A stretch of DNA of 64,000 nt. Origin: Adlercreutzia sp910585575. GTDB lineage: Bacteria; Actinomycetota; Coriobacteriia; Coriobacteriales; Eggerthellaceae. Location of the stretch: the NCBI RefSeq assembly GCF_951801035.1, contig NZ_CATOKT010000008.1; one strand, written 5' to 3'. A model generated the notes under the pieces. The model did not search any database. It was not told the DNA's origin and saw nothing but the letters and a program-made list of their open reading frames with translations. Positions 53,279 to 62,091 of the stretch are shown one piece after another. Every line of letters starts with the position of its first letter. Position 1 is the first letter of the stretch. The position numbers and the translations under genes are program-made.

Positions 53279-56051
53279 AGACGGCATTACCTCCTCCAGT
53301 GTTCTCGGACGGCTCAGGCAGCCAAGGAGTGAAGTCCTTGGGCTCGGTCCACACGCCCTCGGGCGCGCCGTCGGCCTTGGTGACGTTGATGCACACACCG
53401 CGCAGGGTGTAGGTGCCGTACACGTCGTTGAACGGGCACTCGTCGTTGTTCTGCGTCAGCAGGTTGATGTTCATCGCCTGCCAGGCGCGGTTCGGATCGT
53501 CGGAATCCAGCAGCTCGGGGTTCCAGAAACGTTCCTGGTAGATGACCTTCGGAGCCACGGACTTCGTCACACGGGCACGGCCCTGGGTCTTGCCGCGCTT
53601 GCTCTCCAGCCACAGCCAGTCGCCGTCCTCGATGCCAATCTCGCGAGCCGTCTCGGGATTGATCCATGCCTCGGGGTAGGGCCACAGCTCGCGCGTCCAG
53701 GGCGTGTTGCGCAAGGTGCCATGATGGAAGATGGGCAGGCGTCCCTGAGTGAGCACGTAGGGATAGTTCGCGTCGTAGCCCGGATCGCCTTCCACGGGGC
53801 TCTCGAAGGGCTCCAGGTAGTACGGCAGCGGGTTGTAGTTGTCGGAGGCCGGGAACACGTCGGTGGCCGGGTCCATGGAACCGCTGCCGTCCACCGCACC
53901 CGTCAGGCCCAGCAGGATATTGCCGTCGAAGTAGGGCTCGGTGCGCTTGGACGTGGTGTGGAAGCCCACCGGCAGGCCGTTCTCGTCCGGCTCAAGGTGC
54001 GAGTCGTAGGACTTCTGCGCGTACTGCTCGATGGTCTCGTACTCCGAGGGCGCCTGGGCGTCGAAGGTGGCCCAATCCCAATCCTCGGTGCCGTAGTAGA
54101 AGCTGCCCACGAAGTATCCTACGTAGTCCATGTACTCCTCGTAGGTCTTCCAGTAGGTACCGTAGAACTTGCCGGCAATGTCGGGATTGAACGAGTCGAT
54201 GGCGCGCTGGTGCCCACGCTCGGCCAGAGCCGCGGCCAGCCACGACCAGTGCATGCACTCGTCCACGGCTTCATAGAGCTGGGTGCAGGCGCGGCGGATG
54301 GCATAGGTGTTCAAACGGTCCTGAGCGTAGTTGGTCTCAAGCCACTCGGCCGTGGGCAGCACGTAGTCGGCCAGGCAGACGCTCGTCGTGGTCCAGTGCA
54401 TGTACATATGCACGTTCAGGTCGGTGGTCATCATGGCGTCGTAGAAACGGCTCGCATTGCCGATCATGGCCAGCTTGTTGCCGGAACGCTCGATCCAGAT
54501 GCGCGGACGATAGGGCTCGCCGGTCTCGATGGCCTTGAGCACCGTGGGGATGTGCGAGGCCAGCCAGTGGCCCAGACCCTTGTGCTCGGTGTAGCCCAAG
54601 CGCGCGTTGGCCTCGGCCTCGGGCATCTTGAGCGGATGATCGGGATGGTGCAGACCGAAGGGCTGCACCACGTAGTTGCAGGGCTCCACGTAGCAGGGAC
54701 GGTCCTGCACGATGGCGCCGGGCACGCGGATGCATCCCATGAGGATGTCGAGCACCGCATCGCCCTGAGCGGCCTGGGCGGAGTTACGCGCCTGGTCGGT
54801 GGCCACGCCCAGCGAGATGCCGGCATTCGGGCAGCCCTCGACGTAGATCTTGATGGCCTCCTCGATCTCGCCGGCGTCGAGCCAGCACACCTCGGCGGCC
54901 TTCTCGAGCGTCCACTCGTCCACATGCTCCTTCATGATCTGGAAGGCCGTGCGGGCCGTCTTGCCATTGGGCAGCTCGTAGGAACCGAACATGGCCGGAT
55001 CGAGAGACTCGTCGAAGGGGTACGGCATGGCCTTGACCGACTTCGTCTTGTTGTCGTAAATGACGTACTCGTCGTGAGATCCCAGGCCCAGCTCGTCGGC
55101 GCGATAGGTCAGACGCGTTTCCTCGTTCACCAGGAACGGAAGGTTCGACCACTTCGTGACGAACTCCTTGTTCCACAAGTCGTTGTCGATGATGTAGCGC
55201 ATCCAGGCCAGCATGAGGGCCACATCGGTGCCCGGGCGAATGGCCAGCCACACATCGGCACGAGCAGCGTCCGGCGTCAGACGCGGGTCGATGACGACGG
55301 TCTTCATGCCGTTGTTGCGCAGCTCGGTGACCACGCGACCCGTGGAGCCGATGCCGTGGGTGGAAGGTCCCACACCCCACATGACATAGGTCTTGGTCTG
55401 GCAATCGGGCAGGTAGACCTCAGTCACCGGGCCGTCGGCCAAGGACGTGTCAGCGGTGCCGTTCAGGCAGAACTCCATATGGTTGCGCGGCAGGTAGCAC
55501 TGGGCGCAGCCCGGCTCAAAGAAGTTGCCGCCGCCCCACACCGACAGGAAGCGCGCAGGGCTGAAGAACTGCGGGTTGCCACCGCCGCCCGTGGAGGTGA
55601 CCAGGCACTTCGGACCTTCCTTCTGGTAGTACTCCCACATCACGTCGGCAATCTCGTTGATGGCCTGCTCCCAGGAGATGCGCTCCCACTGGTTGGAGCC
55701 GCGCTCGCCCACGCGCTTCATGGGGTACTTGATGCGATTGGGGTTGTAGAGCGCCTGAATGCCGGCCAAGCCCTTGGCGCAGGCGGCGCCCTTGTTCATG
55801 GGGTCGCCGGGGTCGCCCTCAAGCTTCACCACACGGCCGTCGCGCACATGGGCGATCATGCCGCAGTTGTTGAGGCAGGCACGGCAGATAGTGCGAATCT
55901 TCTGGGTCTCGCCACTCTCGTCAGCCAGTGCGGGCTCCACTTCGATGAGGTTCGAAGTGGCGGTGCCCGCCATGGCAGCGACAGCCGAGGCGAACATTCC
56001 CAGCTTCACAAAGCCGCGTCTGCTGATACTCGTCTGAGCCACTGTTTCCAT
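53268..56051 (-). CDS. Module 4 molybdopterin oxidoreductase catalytic subunit
   Basis: 927 residues. Tat signal ISRRGFVK (Arg11-Arg12); cluster ligands C56-x2-C59-x3-C63-x27-C91. NFFEPGCAQCYLPR lies in the expected molybdenum-ligand region. ATG 56051 is only one base from AAGAAGG; a GTG three codons later (56042) has better spacing and may be the true start. Closest relative in the window is the module 3 enzyme. Function within the DMSO reductase superfamily is open. Confidence 0.9.
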   Translation of the reverse strand: METVAQTSISRRGFVKLGMFASAVAAMAGTATSNLIEVEPALADESGETQKIRTICRACLNNCGMIAHVRDGRVVKLEGDPGDPMNKGAACAKGLAGIQALYNPNRIKYPMKRVGERGSNQWERISWEQAINEIADVMWEYYQKEGPKCLVTSTGGGGNPQFFSPARFLSVWGGGNFFEPGCAQCYLPRNHMEFCLNGTADTSLADGPVTEVYLPDCQTKTYVMWGVGPSTHGIGSTGRVVTELRNNGMKTVVIDPRLTPDAARADVWLAIRPGTDVALMLAWMRYIIDNDLWNKEFVTKWSNLPFLVNEETRLTYRADELGLGSHDEYVIYDNKTKSVKAMPYPFDESLDPAMFGSYELPNGKTARTAFQIMKEHVDEWTLEKAAEVCWLDAGEIEEAIKIYVEGCPNAGISLGVATDQARNSAQAAQGDAVLDILMGCIRVPGAIVQDRPCYVEPCNYVVQPFGLHHPDHPLKMPEAEANARLGYTEHKGLGHWLASHIPTVLKAIETGEPYRPRIWIERSGNKLAMIGNASRFYDAMMTTDLNVHMYMHWTTTSVCLADYVLPTAEWLETNYAQDRLNTYAIRRACTQLYEAVDECMHWSWLAAALAERGHQRAIDSFNPDIAGKFYGTYWKTYEEYMDYVGYFVGSFYYGTEDWDWATFDAQAPSEYETIEQYAQKSYDSHLEPDENGLPVGFHTTSKRTEPYFDGNILLGLTGAVDGSGSMDPATDVFPASDNYNPLPYYLEPFESPVEGDPGYDANYPYVLTQGRLPIFHHGTLRNTPWTRELWPYPEAWINPETAREIGIEDGDWLWLESKRGKTQGRARVTKSVAPKVIYQERFWNPELLDSDDPNRAWQAMNINLLTQNNDECPFNDVYGTYTLRGVCINVTKADGAPEGVWTEPKDFTPWLPEPSENTGGGNAVYGA

Positions 56052-56170
56052 CCCTTCTTCTGATATCGATTGAAATAACGGTTACAGCTAGGTAGTGCTA
56101 TGGGACATGCTTCGGTGAGCTCGGCCGAAACACAGCCTCTGAAAGGAAGGCGCCAGGCGCCGGGCCTGAA

Positions 56171-56199
56171 GGGAAACGCTGAGGGGGGCAGCGTTTCCC
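56171..56199. other. Hairpin between module 4 head gene and catalytic gene
   Basis: GGGAAACGCT pairs with AGCGTTTCCC (10 bp, loop GAGGGGGGC) in the 222-base gap. It may attenuate transcription into the catalytic gene or set mRNA stability. Confidence 0.5.
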
Positions 56200-56273
56200 C
56201 GCGGGCGAAGGAAGAGAAGGCCGCGGGCGGAAGGAAGGAGAGGAGGAGGGAAATGCCCGCGGTGCGAATAAGA

Positions 56274-56867
56274 CTAGGAAGCAAGGAGAGAACGCCCGGC
56301 AGCCGTTGCCCGCCACGCGCCGTCCCAGGTGATGGCGCCAGCCGTTTCCAGCGCGTCGATGAAGTACTGGGGGTACACCTTGGTCTTCTCGGCGCCTCCC
56401 GTTACGGGGAACGTTGCGATAAGGGCTTCGAGAGTCGGAAGCGCCGCGCCGGCCTCCGTGGCGCAGGACGACACGACTGAGCGGAATACCTCGTCATACT
56501 GGGGGCGACTCTCCAGCAGCTCGGCCACGGTGCGCTCGGGCTCGTAGGCAGTGCGCAGGGCGCGCCCCTCGTCGGTCAGCGAAAGACGCACCTCCGCCAC
56601 GGCGTCGTCGGGCACGGTCTCGTCAAGTTGCATGTCCTCAAGGGTTCCCTCGTAGGGCTCGCCGTTCACAAAGGAGCAGGCCGTCATAGAGCCGCCGCGC
56701 ACCAGCACATCAATAATGGCGCCGGGCGTCTGCGAAAACGAAGGGTCCCATGCGGCGGCCGCCGCCGTCTCCAGCGCGGCACGATCCGTGACATCTTCGG
56801 CCAGCGCCAGCACGGTCATAACCGGCTTTTTCAGAAGAGGATTGTGTTTGATCAGATCCGTTGTCAT
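56274..56867 (-). CDS. Module 4 head protein, unknown function
   Basis: 197 residues, the shortest of the four head proteins. Not recognised. Residues 60-95 (FVNGEPYEGTLEDMQLDE) match the module 3 protein, and the C-terminal winged-helix-like region ends VYPQYFIDALETAGAITWDG. It has a single clear C-terminal domain. Located between the LuxR gene and the catalytic gene, all on one strand. Confidence 0.7.
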   Translation of the reverse strand: MTTDLIKHNPLLKKPVMTVLALAEDVTDRAALETAAAAAWDPSFSQTPGAIIDVLVRGGSMTACSFVNGEPYEGTLEDMQLDETVPDDAVAEVRLSLTDEGRALRTAYEPERTVAELLESRPQYDEVFRSVVSSCATEAGAALPTLEALIATFPVTGGAEKTKVYPQYFIDALETAGAITWDGAWRATAAGRSLLAS

Positions 56868-56978
56868 GATGCCCCTCGTCTCTCTCGGCAGCGGGAGCCG
56901 CTCTCTTCGGCTCGGGCTCGCTGCGTGATCTCTGAGACGATTCTAGGCCGCAGAATTCATGAGAATCATGATCATAAA

Positions 56979-57054
56979 ATGACGGTTCGGGTCTCAAAAA
57001 GTAGGATTTGCGAACCATCAAAAAAGGACTATTGACAATAAAATTCCTTGTCAA
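56979..57054. promoter_or_regulatory. Inverted repeats upstream of module 4
   Basis: TGACGGTTCG (56980-56989) and CGAACCATCA (57011-57020) pair at 9 of 10 positions. TTGACAA-N9-TTGTCAA (57032-57054) lies beyond, and its minus-strand TTGACA could also be a -35 element. The 214-base gap is strongly AT-rich near 57000-57080. Probable operator/promoter of the module 4 operon. Confidence 0.5.
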
Positions 57055-57081
57055 ATTTATTCTAATTTACGAATATTATCC

Positions 57082-58752
57082 TCATATAAGAGCATTAAGA
57101 CGATCGAGGAGCTCCTGACGCGTGTGCACATCCAGCTTGCCGTAAATAGCGCGCAAGTGGGAACGCACCGTGTTCTTCGAAATAAAGAGCGCATCGGCAA
57201 TCCAGTTCGCTGAACGACCCTGGGCAAACAGATCCATGATCTCTATCTCGCGCAACGACAAACCATAACGCTCTTCGAGCAGCTGCTGCCGCGGATCAAC
57301 AAGCTCGACAGCCGCTCCTCCTTCCGGCGCCGCGAAAACAGGGCTCTCCGACGGGCTCATCGACGGGGTCGACGCACCAGAACCCAAAGTCGATACGCCA
57401 GCCGCATCGTCAACGGTCGCGGACGTTGAGCCCTTCATAGGACAGCCCGCGGAACACGAAGCTGGCATTGCAACATTTTTCGATACCACCGAGACTGGCT
57501 GGGTTACCGGTGTCAGCACGATGGACCGGATATCGCGCTCGGTAAAGAGCAATGTAAGTATGAGCACGACGGCAAAAGCCATAACAGCACCCACGGCCAT
57601 ACGCACCGTAGGGTCATCGTAGGCCGGGGCCACCAAGGCCCCGATGCCCCAACCAGCGGTCGAGGCCAGGTAATAAGCGGCCTGACCCAGGGCGAAGGCA
57701 CGCACGCTGGAAAACCCGAAGCGGAAGGCCATGAAGGCCATCAGGCACGACAGGACGAGCCAGAGCGTCTCCTTGCCAATGCTCAGATACGAAATAGGCA
57801 CGCCGAAGCACGTGGCCAACATAAGGGCAATGCCGGCAATCATCAGCGCCGTATAAGCGATACGCGCGCCTTTGCGATGCACGGCCATGCGATTCACGAG
57901 CCACACCAGGGCAACACCGGTCAATCCGATAATAGCCACAATGAGCGAGCCCTCGAACCCATAGCCCTCGGTTGCCTGCACGCTCGAAGAGATTCCGCGC
58001 GCCACGCCGGCCGTCATGGCCACCGCTGCGGCCGCCGCCACCAAACGGCCGTAGAGCACCATCACCGAGCGATCCACCGAGTGCGTTTTCTCCTCCAACG
58101 ACTCGTCGCCCTCGTAGGGATCGTGCTGGGGCATGCAAAGCAGAAGAGCCGACAGTAGGGGCAAAAACGCTACGAAGGCCACACGCCACGGAGCGGGAAT
58201 GCCCTGGCCAACAAAGAACAGCAGCGCTGCCACCACCAACGACATAGCGCCCGCCGTCAGGGAGTCGCTCAGGTTCACCGTACCGTACAAGCGACCCACC
58301 TTAAGGCAAAGCGCACCCGTGCACGCACCGGTAAGCACTGCCGCCACGGTAAAGGGCACCACGCCACCCATAGAACCCGAGTAAGCGAGGGCCGCCGTGG
58401 CGAGAGCCGCCACAACACCGGCAAAGACAACAGGACCGCGGGAATCCACGAGAATGGTGGCGCGACGGTGAAAGCCCGCGGCAATCACCATGGTCAGACC
58501 GATGGCCAGCGTCGAGATAAGGTACATGGACAGCACCAGAGAGGGACGAGTCTCGTCGGGGAAGGCGCCCACCAAGGTGGTTGAGAAATAGCAGAGCCAG
58601 ATCCATGCCCACCAGGCACCGAGCCCTAAGAACCGCAGATACGGCCATTGCTCGGCCAAAGGCGACGGCTCTTCATCGGGCAGCCCTCTTCCCTCGCCGG
58701 ACAACAGCCGCTCGCTCTGATCAAGCGCGAACTCCCCCTCGCGAAATGCCAT
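57082..58752 (-). CDS. Module 4 LuxR-type regulator with membrane-embedded N-terminus
   Basis: 556 residues. About 12 hydrophobic helices (40-420), a Ser/Pro-rich linker with a Cys pair (SCSAGCPMKGS), and a C-terminal LuxR domain (LSLREIEIMDLFAQGRSANW, then HLRAIYGKLDVHTRQE). It lies upstream of the module 4 operon in the same direction. CAGGAG lies nine bases before ATG 58752. Signal unknown. Confidence 0.9.
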   Translation of the reverse strand: MAFREGEFALDQSERLLSGEGRGLPDEEPSPLAEQWPYLRFLGLGAWWAWIWLCYFSTTLVGAFPDETRPSLVLSMYLISTLAIGLTMVIAAGFHRRATILVDSRGPVVFAGVVAALATAALAYSGSMGGVVPFTVAAVLTGACTGALCLKVGRLYGTVNLSDSLTAGAMSLVVAALLFFVGQGIPAPWRVAFVAFLPLLSALLLCMPQHDPYEGDESLEEKTHSVDRSVMVLYGRLVAAAAAVAMTAGVARGISSSVQATEGYGFEGSLIVAIIGLTGVALVWLVNRMAVHRKGARIAYTALMIAGIALMLATCFGVPISYLSIGKETLWLVLSCLMAFMAFRFGFSSVRAFALGQAAYYLASTAGWGIGALVAPAYDDPTVRMAVGAVMAFAVVLILTLLFTERDIRSIVLTPVTQPVSVVSKNVAMPASCSAGCPMKGSTSATVDDAAGVSTLGSGASTPSMSPSESPVFAAPEGGAAVELVDPRQQLLEERYGLSLREIEIMDLFAQGRSANWIADALFISKNTVRSHLRAIYGKLDVHTRQELLDRLNALI

Positions 58753-58937
58753 GACATCACACTCCTGATCGTCGTTTCAGCAGTATGGCCATTCCGTGCC
58801 CAGCTTTTCTCAGCCGCACGGACACGCTATCACGTGCGCCAATTGCCCCCGCCACAGCAATTAACCTGGTCTTAGTGTACGTCTTGCGCCTTCGAACAGC
58901 AAGTCCGTCTCCCTCTCCCCCTTCCGTAAACAGCAAA

Positions 58938-58971
58938 AACGCCGCCTGTGACGCATCTGGCAGGCGGCGTT
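58938..58971 (-). terminator. Terminator of the metal ATPase gene
   Basis: AACGCCGCCTG pairs with CAGGCGGCGTT (11 bp) after the ATPase stop codon; the minus strand continues TTTTGCTG. No gene lies in the remaining 262-base gap. Confidence 0.8.
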
Positions 58972-59014
58972 CGAAGCCACTGAATGTCTTGAGACCCAAA
59001 GCGAAGCGGGCTGA

Positions 59015-61192
59015 CTAGATGGCAGGCTCCTCGCCTTCAAGCACGGCCTCGATCTCGCGGTCGTGGGCCTCTTCTTGGGCACGGCTCTCGCCTTCGCCCA
59101 CGGGCAGCAACGGTGCATCGGGCAGATAGGCACGGGCATTCACGGCCGATAGGCCGATGGTGCCGCCGTTGTGGAAGAAAGCGGACTGCTGGGGCGTGAT
59201 GATGCCGGCAATGCCCAGGGCCAGCAAGATGCTGTTGTAGCCGATGGTGAAGCGGTAGCCCCGCTTCATGCGGTGGGACAGCACGCGGGACAGACGACGC
59301 AGGCGCACAATGCCCTCAAGATCATTCGAGGTCAGCGCGATGTCGGCCGCCTCACGGGCCACCGCCGAGCCGGCACTCATGGCAATGGACACGTTCGCGG
59401 CGGCCAGGGCCGGCGAGTCGTTCACGCCATCGCCCACCATGCACACGTTGCAGCCCTCGTCCTGGAGCTTGCGAATGAGCTCGTACTTGTCCTCCGGCAG
59501 AAGATCGGCGCGGTAATCGTCGATGCCGGCCTCGGCGGCCACACGGCGAGCCGTGCGATCGGCGTCGCCGGTCAGCATAATGATGCGCTTGAAGCCCTCG
59601 TCGCGCAGGGCCTGAATAACCTGGGCGGCGTCGGCCTTCAGCGGGTCGTCGATGTACAGCACGCCGCGCAACTCGTTGTCCACAGCCAGGAACAAGGGCG
59701 ACGTGCCCAGGGCCAGGCTGTGGATGTGCTCCAGCTGCTCGGACGAGACAGGCACGCCCTCGTCCTCAAGGACGAAGTGCTGGCTGCCGATGACCACGCG
59801 CTTGCCATTGAGCGAGCTGGCAATACCGTGGGCCACCACATACTCCACCGCCGAATGCAGCTCGCGATGCTCAAGACCTTCTTCCAAGGCCTTGTTCACC
59901 ACTGCGCGGGCCACAGGATGCGGGAAGTGCTCCTCCAGGCAGGCGGCCAGGCGCAGCGCCTCGTCGCGCGTGTAGCCGTTATAGGGCTCCACGTGATACA
60001 CCTCGGGAGCAGCATCGGTTAAGGTGCCGGTCTTATCGAACACAATGGTGTCGGCCTCTTCGATGGCCTGGAAGTAGCGGGAGCCCTTCACCATGAAGCC
60101 GTGCTTGGCGCCCTCGCGCTGAGCGGCCATAACGGCAATGGCGCCGGACATCTTCAAAGCGCAGGAATAGTCCACCATCAGACAGGCCGCCGTCTTCATG
60201 AGCGAACGGGTGGTAAGCGCCACCACGGCAGCCAAGGCGAAGTTCCAAGGCACCAGTTTGTCGGCGATGTTCTCGACGCGCTTCTGCTCGGCGGACTTGG
60301 CCGCCTCGGTGTCCTCCATCATAGTCAAGATGGACTGGATCTTGCTTTGGGCCGGATCGCCCGTCACGGTCACGCAGATCTCGCCCTCTTCCACGGCGGT
60401 GCCCGCATAGACGGTGTCGCCCGCCTGGCGCACCACCGGCAACGGCTCGCCGGTCAGCGACGACTGGTTGACCATGGCCTCGCCGGCCGTCACGGTGCCG
60501 TCCACGGGAATGGCGCCGCCGATGCGCACGATGACCTTGTCGCCCTCGTGCAGCTCGGACAGATCCACTTCCACCTCTTCGCCGTCACGGCATACCCAGG
60601 CCGTGGTGGGAATCTCCAGCAGCGACTGGGCCAGGCTCGACTCGGTGCGCTTTTGGGTGAAGTCCTCCATGATCTCGCCGACGTGCAGCAGATACATAGT
60701 TTCGCCGGCGTTGTTAGCCCCTTGGGTGAATCCGAGGGCAATGGCCGAGGCGTCGAGCACCGGCACATCAAGGCGTCCTTGCCGAAGCGACGCCAAACCG
60801 GCCTTCCAGAAGGGAATGGCGCGCCAGAGCCACCAGATGGTCTTGAAGGGGTTCGGCATGAGAATGCGGATGAGGAACCAAGCCGTGGCGTTGGCAATGG
60901 CCGCGTACAGGTTGCGGGCGCGCGGCGCCAACGTGAAGGGGTCGGAGGGCTGCCAGGCGGCAAGCTCCTCGTCCGTCAGGGCCGCCATGCGCTCGATTAC
61001 GGTGTCTCGCGCTTCAACCGTGGGGTCGAACTCCACAGCAAAGCTGGCCGCCTTGGGATACGCCGTCGCCTTCGTCACCATGGGCATCTCGAGGAAAACC
61101 TCTTCCAGGGCTATGGCGTCGTGCTCGTTCAGGATCTCGTCAAGCTGAAAGCGCAGACGGCCCGGCAGGGAATGTTTGATTACGCAGCGCAT
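59015..61192 (-). CDS. P1B-type heavy-metal ATPase with SCALK motif
   Basis: 725 residues. An HMA-like N-terminal domain (1-75) without a CxxC is followed by a P-type ATPase core: TGEP at 247-250, DKTGTLT with the phosphorylated Asp386, HP at 425-426 and GDGVNDSPAL near the C-terminal end. The metal-binding membrane helix reads DYSCALKMS at 341-349 instead of the CPC of copper/zinc pumps. Actinobacterial Mn/Zn-type ATPases (CtpC group) are plausible relatives. The small DUF6110/DUF1490-like gene just upstream is a known partner of such pumps. Ion not determined. Confidence 0.9.
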   Translation of the reverse strand: MRCVIKHSLPGRLRFQLDEILNEHDAIALEEVFLEMPMVTKATAYPKAASFAVEFDPTVEARDTVIERMAALTDEELAAWQPSDPFTLAPRARNLYAAIANATAWFLIRILMPNPFKTIWWLWRAIPFWKAGLASLRQGRLDVPVLDASAIALGFTQGANNAGETMYLLHVGEIMEDFTQKRTESSLAQSLLEIPTTAWVCRDGEEVEVDLSELHEGDKVIVRIGGAIPVDGTVTAGEAMVNQSSLTGEPLPVVRQAGDTVYAGTAVEEGEICVTVTGDPAQSKIQSILTMMEDTEAAKSAEQKRVENIADKLVPWNFALAAVVALTTRSLMKTAACLMVDYSCALKMSGAIAVMAAQREGAKHGFMVKGSRYFQAIEEADTIVFDKTGTLTDAAPEVYHVEPYNGYTRDEALRLAACLEEHFPHPVARAVVNKALEEGLEHRELHSAVEYVVAHGIASSLNGKRVVIGSQHFVLEDEGVPVSSEQLEHIHSLALGTSPLFLAVDNELRGVLYIDDPLKADAAQVIQALRDEGFKRIIMLTGDADRTARRVAAEAGIDDYRADLLPEDKYELIRKLQDEGCNVCMVGDGVNDSPALAAANVSIAMSAGSAVAREAADIALTSNDLEGIVRLRRLSRVLSHRMKRGYRFTIGYNSILLALGIAGIITPQQSAFFHNGGTIGLSAVNARAYLPDAPLLPVGEGESRAQEEAHDREIEAVLEGEEPAI

Positions 61193-61232
61193 GGAAATCG
61201 CTTCGTTTCAGCAAGAAGGAAAGGCGCGGGCC

Positions 61233-61547
61233 TTATTCCTTCTCCTCCACGACGGTTTCCTCGGCCACGGTCACGTCGCCGTCTTCGTCCTCGATAACGG
61301 TCTGGCCGATGATAACCTCGTCGGCGTCGCGCTCGGCGTCCTCGACGGTCTTGACGTACTGCGCCTCGGCCATAATGTCGTCGCACTGAGCCTTGGCCTC
61401 GTCAACAACGCGCTCCACATAGTCCTTGGCCTGCAGGCCCCAGACCGTGGTACGCACATAGGCGCGATGGGCCGGACGGCTGCACGCCGCCTTGACACCG
61501 GCAGTACCCAGCAGGAAACCGCCCAAAACAAGAAGACCAGGATGCAT
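61233..61547 (-). CDS. Small membrane protein, DUF6110/DUF1490-like
   Basis: 104 residues from ATG 61547 (AGGAGG six bases upstream; the longer frame has no site). One N-terminal hydrophobic helix (HPGLLVLGGFLLGTAGV), then a helix with VWGLQAKDYVERVVDEAK, and an acidic tail. The pattern matches small proteins found beside metal P-type ATPases in Actinobacteria (DUF1490 in mycobacteria) and in other anaerobes. It lies 40 bases upstream of the ATPase and may assist its function or stability. Confidence 0.8.
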   Translation of the reverse strand: MHPGLLVLGGFLLGTAGVKAACSRPAHRAYVRTTVWGLQAKDYVERVVDEAKAQCDDIMAEAQYVKTVEDAERDADEVIIGQTVIEDEDGDVTVAEETVVEEKE

Positions 61548-61836
61548 AATGAACCTCCTAAAAACGACGAATGGATTACGCTCTAACGTTTGCATCATAG
61601 GCAAATCCCTATGAAAATGCCTGAGCTATTATTCGCATCGTAGATAGCTCGTCAACTTACCTAGGCGAATCTGTTGACATGTTAACTTATGTTTACTTCT
61701 ACCGAGTCGAAAATGTTAAAAATGGTAAACTATAAGCAAATGACAGATTGTTCACGATGAAAAATTCTCCTTGCTACCAGCAAAAATAGCCGTGCTAGCA
61801 TAACGGAGGCTTTTCCCAACCGCGAAGGAGGTTCCT
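61548..61836. promoter_or_regulatory. AT-rich divergent promoter region
   Basis: 289 bases between the DUF6110-like gene and the small plus-strand ORF, much more AT-rich than its surroundings at 61660-61740. It holds GAGCTAT/ATAGCTC (61623-61650), a GTTAAC palindrome near 61681, and GTTTAC/GTAAAC arms around 61691-61730, any of which could bind a metal regulator. Exact promoters not assigned. Confidence 0.5.
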
Positions 61837-61917
61837 ATGAAGTGGCATCGTTTTTTTGCCTGGACCGGCGCCATCTGCATGGCCCTGGCCGTGTACACCG
61901 GCTACAAGCACGCCTAA
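61837..61917 (+). CDS. 26-residue membrane peptide
   Basis: Encodes MKWHRFFAWTGAICMALAVY followed by TGYKHA and a stop. AAGGAGG lies five bases before the ATG and a strong terminator follows, so it looks like a complete one-gene unit. It has a basic N-terminus, one hydrophobic helix and a TGYKH end. Similar tiny proteins with HRFFAW and YTGYKH motifs occur near metal ATPase/DUF6110 loci in anaerobes (DUF6219-like, from memory). It is divergent from the ATPase pair, so a role in metal transport is an inference from position. Confidence 0.7.
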   Translation: MKWHRFFAWTGAICMALAVYTGYKHA

Positions 61918-61940
61918 GACAACACCTTGGCTCGAATACG

Positions 61941-62005
61941 GAGGGCCGTCCTGAACCAGTCCGAACAGTCTTCTCGGACAATCCAGAACGGCCCTCTTGT
62001 TTTTC
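61941..62005 (+). terminator. Terminator of the 26-residue peptide gene
   Basis: GAGGGCCGT (61941-61949) pairs with ACGGCCCTC (61988-61996), with AGTCCGA/TCGGAC inside; followed on the plus strand by TTGTTTTT. Confidence 0.85.
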
Positions 62006-62091
62006 GCGAGACCAACCTTAAGAGCCTCGCGTACACCGACAAAGCTGCTGCTTGGCACAGCGTCAGCCTCGATCAAGGAGCGGCCAAGAGG

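Noticed and set aside
61548..61836. Possible manganese (yybP-ykoY) riboswitch upstream of the ATPase pair
   Set aside because: The conserved GGGGAGUA-type core was not found; only ordinary inverted repeats are present.
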